DNA of 33,432 nt, from NCBI GenBank assembly GCA_049322715.1, contig JBMOQP010000002.1:1-33432 (forward strand), given 5' to 3'. The notes under the pieces are model-generated. The model saw only the letters and a list, made by a program, of their open reading frames with translations, was not told the origin of the DNA and did no database searches. Made by a program: the position numbers and the translations under genes. This stretch comes from Thiofaba sp049322715 (GTDB lineage Bacteria > Pseudomonadota > Gammaproteobacteria > Halothiobacillales > Halothiobacillaceae). Of the stretch, positions 10,665-20,367 are shown one piece after another (position 1 is the stretch's first letter; every line of letters begins with the position of its first letter).

Positions 10665-10921
10665 GATGCCGACCATCCATGGTCGGCCCCCTGCGGGTGG
10701 GCTTCACCAGCTTAACGCGAAGCTGGCCCCTCCTCTCCGTCCCTTCGGCCATCCATGGCCGAAGCCCCTGCGGGGTACGGCCCTCGAGATGGCGCAAGCC
10801 CGCGTAGCGCCTGACGGCGACTCCCGATTTGTTGATCCCTCCCCTCCGACCCTTCCGGCATCCATGCCGGAAGCCCCTTCGGGGTATGGCCGTCGGGAGC
10901 CCGACAAATCGGTCAGGCCGG
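10665..10921. repeat. Composite block of three type I palindromic repeat modules
   Basis: Three core hairpins lie in one gap: GCCGACCAT 10668-10676 with 10679-10687; CTTCGGCCAT 10743-10752 with 10755-10764; CTTCCGGCAT 10852-10861 with 10864-10873. All have a two-base CC loop inside a conserved CATCCATG tip. Each is followed by a CCCC-TGC/TTC-GGGG-like hairpin. Positions 10749-10812 are identical over 64 bases to 32167-32230. Positions 10849-10921 match 13636-13708 at 70 of 73 bases. Positions 10665-10698 match 22591-22624 at 33 of 34. A further stem CCAGCTT 10707-10713 with 10720-10726 separates modules. The right end overlaps the stop of the AhpD-like gene. No protein is supported between 10621 and 10912. 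Confidence 0.9.
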
Positions 10922-11263
10922 CTTATCCTTCTCGAACAGGTCCAGCGCCTTCTTCACCTCGGCGATGTAGGTCATGGCCGGACCACCGCCCATCAGGATC
11001 GCCACCTTGCACACCTCGATGATCTCGGCATGGGTCACCCCGGCGCGCAGCGCCTTGTTGACGTGGATGCCGATGCAGTAGCTGCAGCGCGCGGTGATCG
11101 CCATGCCGAGGGCGATCAGTTCCTTGGTGCGCGTATCCAGCACGCCGTCGCACAGCACCTGGTTCATGAAGCCGTTGAAGGCCTGCATGACCTCCGCGGC
11201 CTCGCCGGTCATCATGCCCATGCCCATCTTGAAGTCGTGCATCGTCTGGCCCATGTCGCTCAT
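10913..11263 (-). CDS. Carboxymuconolactone decarboxylase / AhpD-like family protein
   Basis: A 116-residue all-helical AhpD-fold protein. The redox motif Cys60-Ser-Tyr-Cys63 with His67 and the upstream Glu48 (RTKELIALGMAI) match peroxidase-type members such as AhpD, so thiol-based peroxide or alkylhydroperoxide reduction is the likely chemistry rather than decarboxylation. The N-terminus is strikingly rich in Met (MSDMGQTMHDFKMGMGMM). AGGAG lies seven bases before the ATG. The final codons (Pro-Ala) and the TGA coincide with the conserved CCGGCCTGACCGATTTG edge of the repeat block, so the original C-terminus has probably been replaced. Confidence 0.93.
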   Translation of the reverse strand: MSDMGQTMHDFKMGMGMMTGEAAEVMQAFNGFMNQVLCDGVLDTRTKELIALGMAITARCSYCIGIHVNKALRAGVTHAEIIEVCKVAILMGGGPAMTYIAEVKKALDLFEKDKPA

Positions 11264-11335
11264 GGTGCACTCCTGGCTGGTTGAAGGACGGGATTCATGC
11301 TGGACGCCCTGGATGATGCCCGCGTGACAGGCATG

Positions 11336-11593
11336 TCAGCCAAGGCTGCAGGCACCCCCCGCACAGCCGCCGCCGGACATGCAGGGCGGGAGCGAGGGAT
11401 TCTTCAGCGCCGCGCTTCCCACCAGCGCGCCGCCGGAGATCAGGCGCTCGACCGGGGCGCCAGGGGGGGTGTCGCCCGGGTCGATGCCCGCGCGAGCGCA
11501 GAGTTCGCCCCAGTTCGAGAGGGACTCGTTCATGCCGTGGCGCACCTCCACCACGCGCGCATTGGCAGGACAGCGATAATCGTAGCTTGGCAT
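11336..11593 (-). CDS. Small FmdB-like zinc ribbon protein, degenerate
   Basis: An 85-residue protein. The start MPSYDYRC and the VERLIS segment are those of FmdB-family zinc ribbon proteins. However, the first Cys-x2-Cys knuckle is reduced to one cysteine (Cys8, CPAN), and the second pair is reduced to Cys32. Three more cysteines sit in a Gly-rich tail (Cys71, Cys77, Cys82). It may therefore not bind zinc in the usual way. A strong GAGGAGG lies before the ATG at 11593. It lies just upstream of the AhpD-like gene on the same strand (72-base gap), suggesting a two-gene unit. Function is unknown. Confidence 0.8.
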   Translation of the reverse strand: MPSYDYRCPANARVVEVRHGMNESLSNWGELCARAGIDPGDTPPGAPVERLISGGALVGSAALKNPSLPPCMSGGGCAGGACSLG

Positions 11594-11718
11594 GCAGAAC
11601 CTCCTCATCAGCTCACCGATCCAATATGCGCGCCCGCCCGGCGGACATCAACACGGCGACACGAGGCTGTCACCTCCGGCAGTGAGCATGGATACACCCT
11701 TACCATCATGCCGCCATC

Positions 11719-13572
11719 ATGCCCGTCCCGTCCCATGCCGCCGGACTGCTCGAACAGGTCAGCGCCCTGCGCGACGAGGGCCTGCAGCTCGAGCGGGAGC
11801 TCGCCACGACGCTGGAAGGCATCCAGCCCGCCCTCCGCCCGAGCGCCCGCAACCTTCTGCATTACCTCGCCCTGCGCCGTCACGACATCCGACCGCTGCA
11901 GCGCGAGCTCGCCATGCTAGGCCTGTCCTCGTTCGGGTTGCTTGAATCGCACGCCCTCGCCAGCCTGAACGCCGTCGCGGCACGGCTGGAAGAAATGGAC
12001 GGCAGCCCCGCGAGCCCGCCGCCCGAGCCGCCCGTCGATTTCATCATCGGTCCCCGCCACCTGCGCGAGAACACGCGCAACCTGCTAGGCGAGGCCCGCG
12101 ACGGGCGTGAGGTACGGATCATGGTGACCCTGCCGAGCGAGGCAGCGACCGACCCCGACCTGATTCCCGCGCTGATCGAGACCGGCATGGAGATCGCGCG
12201 CATCAACTGCGCCCATGACGATGCCAAAACCTGGCTCGCCATGGTCCAGCGGGTGCGCGCCGCCGCCCTCGCCCAGGGGCGCGAGTGCCGCATCCAGGCC
12301 GACCTTGCCGGCCCCAAGTCCCGCACCGGCGGCATCCGCCCGCTCGGCTGCGTGCTGAAGATCCGTCCGGAGCGCGACTTCCGCGGCCGCCTCATCCGCG
12401 AGGCGCTACTGTGGCTCACCTCGCAAGCCAGCCCGCCCCAGCCCCGGGCACCGGGCGTCCCCGCCCTGCTGTTCCAGGGCAAGGGGCTGGAGCGCCTCAA
12501 GGCGGGCGACCGGCTGCAGCTGACCGACGCGCGCGGCCGGCTGCGCGTCGCCCGCGTCATCCAGGCTGGACCGGACGGCTCCTTGCTCGCCTTCGACCAC
12601 ACCGCCTACATCGAGGACGGCACGATCATCAACGCCACGCGCGGCCGCCGCCATCTACTGCGCGGCCTGCTCGGCGGCGCCCCCGCCATCCCGGAGGAGA
12701 TCCGCCTCAAGGTCGGAGACCCCCTGCTCCTCACCCGCGCGGACCTGCCCGGATACGCCGGGGTGCGCAACGAGGCCGGCGAGATGAGCGAGCCAGCCCG
12801 CATCCATTGCACCCTCGAGGCCGCCTTCGAGCAGGCCCGCCCGGAGCAGCGCGTGTGGCTGGACGACGGGCGCATCGGCGGCATCATCGTCTCCAACGAC
12901 GGCCAGGTCATGCGCATCGCCATCACCCACGCCGCCCCCAATGGCAGCCGACTGAAGGAGGAGAAGGGGATCAACTTCCCCGACACCGACTTCCACACCC
13001 CCTCCCTCACCGCCAAGGACCTGGCCGACCTCGGGACCCTCGCCCCGCACGTCGACCTGGTCGCCCTCTCCTTCCTGCGCACCCCGGACGACGTCGTCCG
13101 GCTGCAGGGGCATCTCGAGCGGCTGGACGCGACCAGCCTCGGCATTGTGCTCAAGATCGAGAACCGCCAGGCGTTCGAGAACCTGCCGAGCATCCTTCTG
13201 GCCGGCCTGCGCAGCCCCCGGCTCGGCGTCATGGTCGCGCGCGGCGACCTCGCGGTTGAGATGGGGTTCGAGCGCCTGTCCGAGGTGCAGGAGGAGATAC
13301 TCTGGCTGTGCGAGGCCGCACACGTACCGGTCATCTGGGCCACCCAGATCCTCGAGAGCCTGGCCAAGAGCGGCGCACCTTCCCGCCCCGAGGTAACCGA
13401 CGCGGCGATGAGCATCCGCGCCGAATGCGCCATGCTCAACAAGGGCCCCCACATCATCGAGGCCATGCGCTTCCTGTCCGGCGTGCTGTCGCGCATGGAA
13501 GGGCATTACAGCAAGCGCATGGCGATGCGACGCAGGCTTGCCATCGCGGACCACGTGCGGAGGGAGGATTGA
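11719..13572 (+). CDS. Divergent pyruvate kinase-like protein
   Basis: A 617-residue protein whose middle and C-terminal part align by motif with pyruvate kinase: GMEIARINCAHD (usual VARLNFSHG), DLAGPKSRTG (DTKGPEIRTG), KGINFPDTDF...SLTAKDLADL, VLKIENRQAFENL, MVARGDLAVEMGF and VPVIWATQILESL. The catalytic Lys-Ile-Glu and Arg-Gly-Asp metal and phosphate ligands are kept. Differences: an N-terminal extension of about 110 residues with no clear homology, Ser to Ala in the RxNxS site, TRAE changed to SRPE, a diverged DGxDAVMLSGETA site (RAECAMLNKGPH), and no C-terminal allosteric domain. It may be a real kinase with altered control or a different activity. No ribosome binding site is evident before the ATG. 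Confidence 0.85.
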   Translation: MPVPSHAAGLLEQVSALRDEGLQLERELATTLEGIQPALRPSARNLLHYLALRRHDIRPLQRELAMLGLSSFGLLESHALASLNAVAARLEEMDGSPASPPPEPPVDFIIGPRHLRENTRNLLGEARDGREVRIMVTLPSEAATDPDLIPALIETGMEIARINCAHDDAKTWLAMVQRVRAAALAQGRECRIQADLAGPKSRTGGIRPLGCVLKIRPERDFRGRLIREALLWLTSQASPPQPRAPGVPALLFQGKGLERLKAGDRLQLTDARGRLRVARVIQAGPDGSLLAFDHTAYIEDGTIINATRGRRHLLRGLLGGAPAIPEEIRLKVGDPLLLTRADLPGYAGVRNEAGEMSEPARIHCTLEAAFEQARPEQRVWLDDGRIGGIIVSNDGQVMRIAITHAAPNGSRLKEEKGINFPDTDFHTPSLTAKDLADLGTLAPHVDLVALSFLRTPDDVVRLQGHLERLDATSLGIVLKIENRQAFENLPSILLAGLRSPRLGVMVARGDLAVEMGFERLSEVQEEILWLCEAAHVPVIWATQILESLAKSGAPSRPEVTDAAMSIRAECAMLNKGPHIIEAMRFLSGVLSRMEGHYSKRMAMRRRLAIADHVRRED

Positions 13573-13767
13573 ACCCGGATTGTCCATTGGAGCACGGGCG
13601 CATCCTGGCCTAACGCGAAGCTGGCGTAAGCCCGCACCCTTCCGGCATCCATGCCGGAAGCCCCTTCGGGGTACGACCGTCGGGAGCCCGACAAATCGGT
13701 TAGGCCGGGCGCCAGCCCATCCGCCCGGCGCAAAGGGTGTAGGCCGGTCCAATGGACAATCCGGGTT
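13572..13767. repeat. 196-bp element with 20-bp perfect terminal inverted repeats
   Basis: Bases 13572-13591 (AACCCGGATTGTCCATTGGA) are the exact reverse complement of 13748-13767. The left arm begins on the last base of the pyruvate-kinase-like TGA. Inside lies a second stem, GGCCTAAC 13607-13614 with 13699-13706, and within that a full type I repeat module. The nesting gives a long cruciform or hairpin. I see no target-site duplication (left flank GATTG, right flank GCGGA), no transposase, and no long U-run, so it could be a MITE-like insertion or simply a large hairpin acting after the stop codon. Confidence 0.85.
13636..13708. repeat. Type I palindromic repeat module
   Basis: A 73-base copy of the module at 10849-10921 (70 of 73 identical). 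The core hairpin CTTCCGGCAT 13639-13648 pairs with 13651-13660 around CC. It is followed by CCCC 13661-13664 with 13668-13671, then GTCGGG 13679-13684 with CCCGAC 13687-13692, and the CCCGACAAATCGGTTAGG edge. It lies inside the 196-bp inverted-repeat element. Confidence 0.9.
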
Positions 13768-13809
13768 GCGGACTGGATGCCTTCCCGCGTACTACACTTC
13801 CGGTAACCT

Positions 13810-13896
13810 CGAAAAACTCCTTCCATGGAGTTTTTCGTTGGGCGACACCCCATCCATGGGGTGCGCGGGCACCTCGGAAGATTTTTCGAGGTGCCC
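13810..13896. repeat. Three tandem hairpins upstream of the DUF4382 lipoprotein gene
   Basis: CGAAAAACTCC 13810-13820 pairs with 13827-13837 around a TTCCAT loop. CACCCCAT 13846-13853 pairs with 13856-13863 around CC. GGGCACCTCG 13867-13876 pairs with 13887-13896 around a 10-base loop. The last stem ends 26 bases before the GGAGG ribosome binding site, so if transcribed these lie in the leader of the lipoprotein mRNA. The first hairpin could also end transcription coming from upstream, but the T-run is inside the stem. The 360-base gap 13573-13932 holds only this array and the 196-bp element. Confidence 0.85.
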
Positions 13897-13932
13897 TTCC
13901 AAGGATCTTCTTCCTCATCCCGGAGGCCCTCC

Positions 13933-14865
13933 ATGATCAAGCACCTCGCCCGCTCCGCCCTCGCCATCTCCACCCTCCTGCTCGCCGCCTGCGGCGGAGG
14001 CGGCGGCTCCAGCACCGGCACGGTCAGCATCGCGGTGCAGGACGCCCCGGTCGATGGCGCCGACGCGGTCTACATCACCTTCTCCCGCATCGACCTGCAC
14101 GGCCCGGACGGCATCGAGAGCTTCGTCCTCGACAGCGACCCGGCGACCGAGGGCAACCAGCCCTACACCGTCAACCTGATGGACTACCAGGGCACCGACC
14201 GGCTGCAGCTGCTGGACGGCGTGACCGTCCCCGCCGGCAGCTACCAGTGGATCCGGCTGTATGTCGATGCCGCCGAGATCGTCTTCAACGAAGGACTGCC
14301 GAACGAAATCGTCGAACCGCTCGACATCCCGAGCAACGAGAACAGCGGCCTCAAGCTGATCTCGGGCTTCACCGTCGCCGCCGGGGGGGCCAGCGACTTC
14401 ACCGTCGAGTTCGACCTGCGCAAGTCGGTCCACGAGGACGCCAACGGCTACAAGCTGCGCCCCACCCTGCGCCTGGTCGACAACCTCCAGGCCGGCCACT
14501 TCGCCGGCACGGTGGGCAGCGCCGCGGCGGGGGACGACTGCGCGGTGTACGTCTACGCCGGCGCAAGTGTCACGCCGGACGACGTCTGCTACGTCGACAA
14601 CGGCGGCGTCCTTTCCGACTGTGCCGACCCGCACGGCGTGAACCCGCTGACCAGCGCGGAGGTCAGCTGCGACACCTCGACGACTCCGGCCACATGCCAC
14701 TACGCCACCGCCCCGCTGGTCGCAGGCGACTACACCCTGGCCCTGACCTGCGATGCCGAGGCGGACAACCCGGCCGCGGACGACAACATCGCCTTCCTGG
14801 AAACGCATTCGGCCACGGTGAACGCAGGCACAGGCGCAACACCCCTGCACTTCACCCTGCCCTGA
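13933..14865 (+). CDS. DUF4382 domain lipoprotein
   Basis: A 310-residue predicted lipoprotein. The signal peptide is MIKHLARSALAISTLLLAAC with a lipobox Leu17-Ala-Ala-Cys20, followed by a Gly/Ser linker. The DUF4382 segment starts GTVSIAVQDAPVDGADAVYITFSRIDLHG and continues through LMDYQGTDRLQLLDGVTVPAGSYQWIRLYVDA. The C-terminal part (about residues 190-310) has paired cysteines (DDCAVYVYAG...DDVCYVDNG; VSCDTSTTPATCHYA), probably disulfides in the periplasm or at the cell surface. I start at the ATG at 13933, six bases after GGAGG; the frame is open further up but only through the hairpin array. Function is unknown. Confidence 0.9.
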   Translation: MIKHLARSALAISTLLLAACGGGGGSSTGTVSIAVQDAPVDGADAVYITFSRIDLHGPDGIESFVLDSDPATEGNQPYTVNLMDYQGTDRLQLLDGVTVPAGSYQWIRLYVDAAEIVFNEGLPNEIVEPLDIPSNENSGLKLISGFTVAAGGASDFTVEFDLRKSVHEDANGYKLRPTLRLVDNLQAGHFAGTVGSAAAGDDCAVYVYAGASVTPDDVCYVDNGGVLSDCADPHGVNPLTSAEVSCDTSTTPATCHYATAPLVAGDYTLALTCDAEADNPAADDNIAFLETHSATVNAGTGATPLHFTLP

Positions 14866-14881
14866 GCCCTTGCGGCCCCGG

Positions 14882-14920
14882 CAAAAAGAAGGCCTCGCGG
14901 GTTACCCCGCGAGGCCTTCT
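14882..14920 (-). terminator. Rho-independent terminator of clpB
   Basis: A 15-bp perfect stem, 14887-14901 (AGAAGGCCTCGCGGG) with 14906-14920, around a TTAC loop. On the minus strand it is followed by TTTTTG (complement of 14881-14886), 20 bases past the clpB stop. It may also stop plus-strand transcription from the lipoprotein gene, but no T-run follows on that side. Confidence 0.9.
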
Positions 14921-14939
14921 GTCTTCCAGGCAGGCCGAA

Positions 14940-17516
<2,577 letters not shown>

Positions 17517-17558
17517 CGGTGCGGAACTCCTGGGGCAATGAAAACCGGTCCGGATTCA

Positions 17559-17585
17559 TTATGGGGTGGTCGGCGCGCTTTCAAG
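17559..17585 (-). promoter_or_regulatory. Sigma32-type heat-shock promoter of clpB
   Basis: On the minus strand CTTGAAA (17585-17579) and CCCCATAA (17566-17559) are separated by 12 bases, against the sigma32 consensus CTTGAAA-N11-16-CCCCATNT. It ends 43 bases before the clpB ATG. The match is read directly from the sequence; sigma32 control of clpB is established in E. coli and assumed here. Confidence 0.85.
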
Positions 17586-17642
17586 GGTGGCGCACCGCCT
17601 GATCGGCTATAGTCAGCCTAGCGCAAACCAAGGGAGACGACG

Positions 17643-18398
17643 ATGGAATTCAGAACGGTCGAGGCAGGACGCGGAGCGGGCTGGTATGCCGACGCGTGGA
17701 ACATCTTCAAGGGCCAGATCGGCATGTGGCTGCTGCTGGTGCTCATCTACCTTGGGCTGGCCATCGTGCTCGGCTTCATCCCCTTCATCGGCCAGCTGGC
17801 CTTCGCGCTGATCTCCCCGGCACTCGCGGGCGGCCTGTACCTGGCCGCCCGCGAGGCGGAGGCCGGCCGGCCGCTGGATGCGAAGATGCTGTTCCAGCCG
17901 CTCACCGACGAGCATTCGCGCGGACCGATGCTGACCCTCGGGGCGATCAGCATCGCCTTCAGTCTGGCGCTGATGCTGACCCTGGCCACGATCATGGGCG
18001 GCTCGGCAGGCACCTCGGCCCTGCTCGGCCACGACCCGGACGCCATGCGCGCGCAGATGATGGGCGCGGGCCTCGCCGGCCTGCTCACCGTGCTGCTGCT
18101 GTCGCTGGTGTTCCTGATGGCGATGCTGTACGCCGCGCCCTTGGTGCTGTTCGCGGGCGTGCCGCCGGTGCAGTCGCTCAAGCTGAGCCTGAAGGCCTGC
18201 ATGGGCAACTGGCTGCCGCTCCTGATCTTCGGCCTGATCCTCATCCCGCTGGCGGTCCTCGCCTCCCTGCCGCTGATGCTCGGCTGGCTGTTCCTCATGC
18301 CGATCATCATGATCGCGATCTATGCCAGCTATCGGGATATCTTCGGCGGCGTGCAGGCGACCCCGGCACAACAACCGCCCGGAACGGCCACCTTCTGA
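17643..18398 (+). CDS. BPSS1780-like integral membrane protein
   Basis: A 251-residue protein that looks like the BPSS1780 family of proteobacterial membrane proteins, function unknown. The N-terminal signature is a VEAGRGAGWYADAWNIFKGQIGMWLLLVLIY stretch. About six hydrophobic segments follow: residues 27-48, 52-70, 97-118, 138-160, 184-205 and 208-230. GGGAGA precedes the ATG at 17643. It is divergent from clpB, with 126 bases between them, and its 3' end is only 8 bases from the convergent diguanylate cyclase gene. Confidence 0.82.
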   Translation: MEFRTVEAGRGAGWYADAWNIFKGQIGMWLLLVLIYLGLAIVLGFIPFIGQLAFALISPALAGGLYLAAREAEAGRPLDAKMLFQPLTDEHSRGPMLTLGAISIAFSLALMLTLATIMGGSAGTSALLGHDPDAMRAQMMGAGLAGLLTVLLLSLVFLMAMLYAAPLVLFAGVPPVQSLKLSLKACMGNWLPLLIFGLILIPLAVLASLPLMLGWLFLMPIIMIAIYASYRDIFGGVQATPAQQPPGTATF

Positions 18399-18406
18399 GG
18401 CAGGGC

Positions 18407-19798
18407 TCAGCCGAGGCCGACGGGCGCCACGCCACGGGCGGCACAGACCACCCAGCGCCCCTTGCCGCCGGCCTTGGCCTGATACATGGCCTGGTCGGCC
18501 AGGCGCATCAGACCGCCTTCCTCGCAGACATGCTCCGGACAGGCGGCGATGCCAATCGACGCGCTCAGGCGAGCCTCCCGACCATCCAGCCACATCGGCT
18601 GCCCGATGGCGGCCAGCACCTTTTCCGCCACGCTCTCGGCCATGGGGATGGCGCTCGGCTCGGCGCCCTGCACCAGGATGGCGAACTCGTCGCCTCCCAG
18701 CCTTGAGACCACGTCATCGAGACGGAGCACGTCGAGCAGGCGCAAGGCGATGATGCGCAGGGCCTCGTCGCCGGCGGCATGGCCCAGTTGGTCGTTGATC
18801 GGCTTGAAGCCATCCAGGTCGAAATGCAGCACGGCGAAGCTACCGCCATGGCGCAGCTGGCGCGCCACAGCCTCCTCCAGTCGGCTGTCGAAGGCGCGCC
18901 GGTTGAGCAGCTCGGTGAGCGGGTCATGCATGGCCAGGTGGCTGATGGCGCGCTGCTTGCGCAGCAGCAGATGGACCAGCGTGGCGATCAGGAGCGTCAG
19001 CAGGATGCCGATCCAGAAGGCCTCGGTCTGTTCGCCGGAGCGGTCGTTCCAGCCCGCCTTGGGCCGCAGCCCCAGGGACCAGGAGCAGCCGGGCAGGCGC
19101 ACGCTCAGGGCCACGTGCGGACCTTCGAAGAGGCCGGGCTCCCCCCAGTAGAACGCCCCGTCCGCCCCGCGCGCATGCTGCGCCTGCAGGGCAAACACAT
19201 ACGGCCCGCCATCGTCGGCCAAGCCGGCGGTCTCGAGCAAGGCATCGAAGTCGATGACGCTGCTCACCATGCCCCAGTAAGCCCCCTCCTCCGGACCGCT
19301 GCGGAGGAATACGGGCGTACGGTTGATGATGCCGATCCCGCCCTGGACCAACCGGATCGGCCCCGCGATCACCGACCGCCGCGCCTCGATCGCACGCTGC
19401 ACGGCCGGCCACTGATCGGGATGGTCGGGATAGTGCAGGCCCAGGGCACGCTCGTTCCCCGCCAGCGGATAGACCATGCGGATAGTGTTGCCCGGCGCCA
19501 GGCCGATATTGCGGATGTAGGGATTGATGCCGATGAGATCCTCGGCCAGGAGGGCGAACCGATGCTCGCTGATGCCGCCGTCCACCGCGATCTGGCTGGC
19601 CAGCCCTCCCGTCAGGTAGAGCGTGGAATTGAGCGCCCCCTCCAGCCCCGCACGATGGATCGCCAGGACATTGAGGGCCTCGGCGCGCTGCTGGGCCACC
19701 TCCCGCTCGGCCTGCAAGTGGCCGGCCTCGTGCGCAAAAAAGAATCCGATCAGGAGGATCAGAACAACCCAGATGCCGTGACGGATGGTGGAGGTCAT
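18407..19798 (-). CDS. CHASE-domain diguanylate cyclase
   Basis: A 463-residue membrane sensor that makes cyclic di-GMP. Transmembrane helix 1 is residues 9-24. A periplasmic CHASE-like domain follows (about 45-225, including LIGINPYIRNIGLAPGNTIRMVYPL and INRTPVFL). Transmembrane helix 2 is about 245-263 (WIGILLTLLIATLVHLLL), and the GGDEF domain is at about 280-450. The active site GGDEF (368-372) is intact, and an inhibitory I-site RLDD (359-362) sits at the standard five-residue spacing, so product feedback is expected. There is no EAL domain. The ligand is unknown. It is the last gene of the minus-strand run from plsC, 67 bases beyond def, and may have its own promoter. Confidence 0.93.
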   Translation of the reverse strand: MTSTIRHGIWVVLILLIGFFFAHEAGHLQAEREVAQQRAEALNVLAIHRAGLEGALNSTLYLTGGLASQIAVDGGISEHRFALLAEDLIGINPYIRNIGLAPGNTIRMVYPLAGNERALGLHYPDHPDQWPAVQRAIEARRSVIAGPIRLVQGGIGIINRTPVFLRSGPEEGAYWGMVSSVIDFDALLETAGLADDGGPYVFALQAQHARGADGAFYWGEPGLFEGPHVALSVRLPGCSWSLGLRPKAGWNDRSGEQTEAFWIGILLTLLIATLVHLLLRKQRAISHLAMHDPLTELLNRRAFDSRLEEAVARQLRHGGSFAVLHFDLDGFKPINDQLGHAAGDEALRIIALRLLDVLRLDDVVSRLGGDEFAILVQGAEPSAIPMAESVAEKVLAAIGQPMWLDGREARLSASIGIAACPEHVCEEGGLMRLADQAMYQAKAGGKGRWVVCAARGVAPVGLG

Positions 19799-19865
19799 GC
19801 CTGCTTCATCGGCCTATTGATCCGGCAAGCATGCCATCCGGCCAGCCCCTCCGCCAGTTCCGGAC

Positions 19866-20366
19866 TCAGCTGCCCTTACGACGGAAGAGGTCGGCGCTGC
19901 GGCTGACCAGGCGGTCGAGGAACAGCACGCCGTCGAGGTGGTCCAGCTCGTGCTGGGCGATGCGCGCCTCGTAGCCTTCCATCTCGAACTCGAGCGGCTT
20001 GCCGTCGAGGTCGAAGGCCTTGAGCCGGATCTTCTCGGCGCGGATGACGTTGCCGGTGTAGTCCGGCACCGACAGGCAGCCCTCGCGGCCGACCGCGAAG
20101 CCGTCCCAGGCGATGATCTCGGGGTTCACCAGCACCAGCCGGCCGTGGTTGGGCACCGGCCGGCGAGCGCGGGTGGCGTCGACGATGCACACGCGCTTGA
20201 GCAGGCCGACCTGCGGGGCGGCGATGCCGACCGCGCCGGGGCCCACGGCGCAGGTGTCGAGCAGGTCCTCGACGAAGTCGCGCAGCTCGGCATCGAAGGC
20301 ATCGACCGGCTCGCAGGGGGTCTTGAGGCGCTCGTCGGGGTAGAGAACGATATCGCGGACGGTCAT
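19866..20366 (-). CDS. def: Peptide deformylase
   Basis: A 166-residue metallohydrolase removing the N-formyl group from new proteins. The three motifs are present: GAVGIAAPQ (44-52, a variant of GxGxAAxQ), EGCLS (95-99, metal ligand Cys97) and HELDH (139-143, two His ligands and the catalytic Glu140). The gene is not next to fmt but one base after the gcvR-like gene. The first motif variant and context suggest it may be a second, accessory deformylase copy; the genome would have to be checked for a def-fmt pair. Confidence 0.95.
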   Translation of the reverse strand: MTVRDIVLYPDERLKTPCEPVDAFDAELRDFVEDLLDTCAVGPGAVGIAAPQVGLLKRVCIVDATRARRPVPNHGRLVLVNPEIIAWDGFAVGREGCLSVPDYTGNVIRAEKIRLKAFDLDGKPLEFEMEGYEARIAQHELDHLDGVLFLDRLVSRSADLFRRKGS

Positions 20367-20367
20367 C

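Noticed and set aside
10621..10912. CRISPR array
   Set aside because: The repeats are palindromic modules of unequal spacing with no regular 28-37 base repeat and unique spacers, and no cas genes are near.
17601..17620. TATAGT at 17608-17613 as a promoter for the BPSS1780-like gene
   Set aside because: No acceptable -35 hexamer lies 16-18 bases upstream, so the match alone is too weak.
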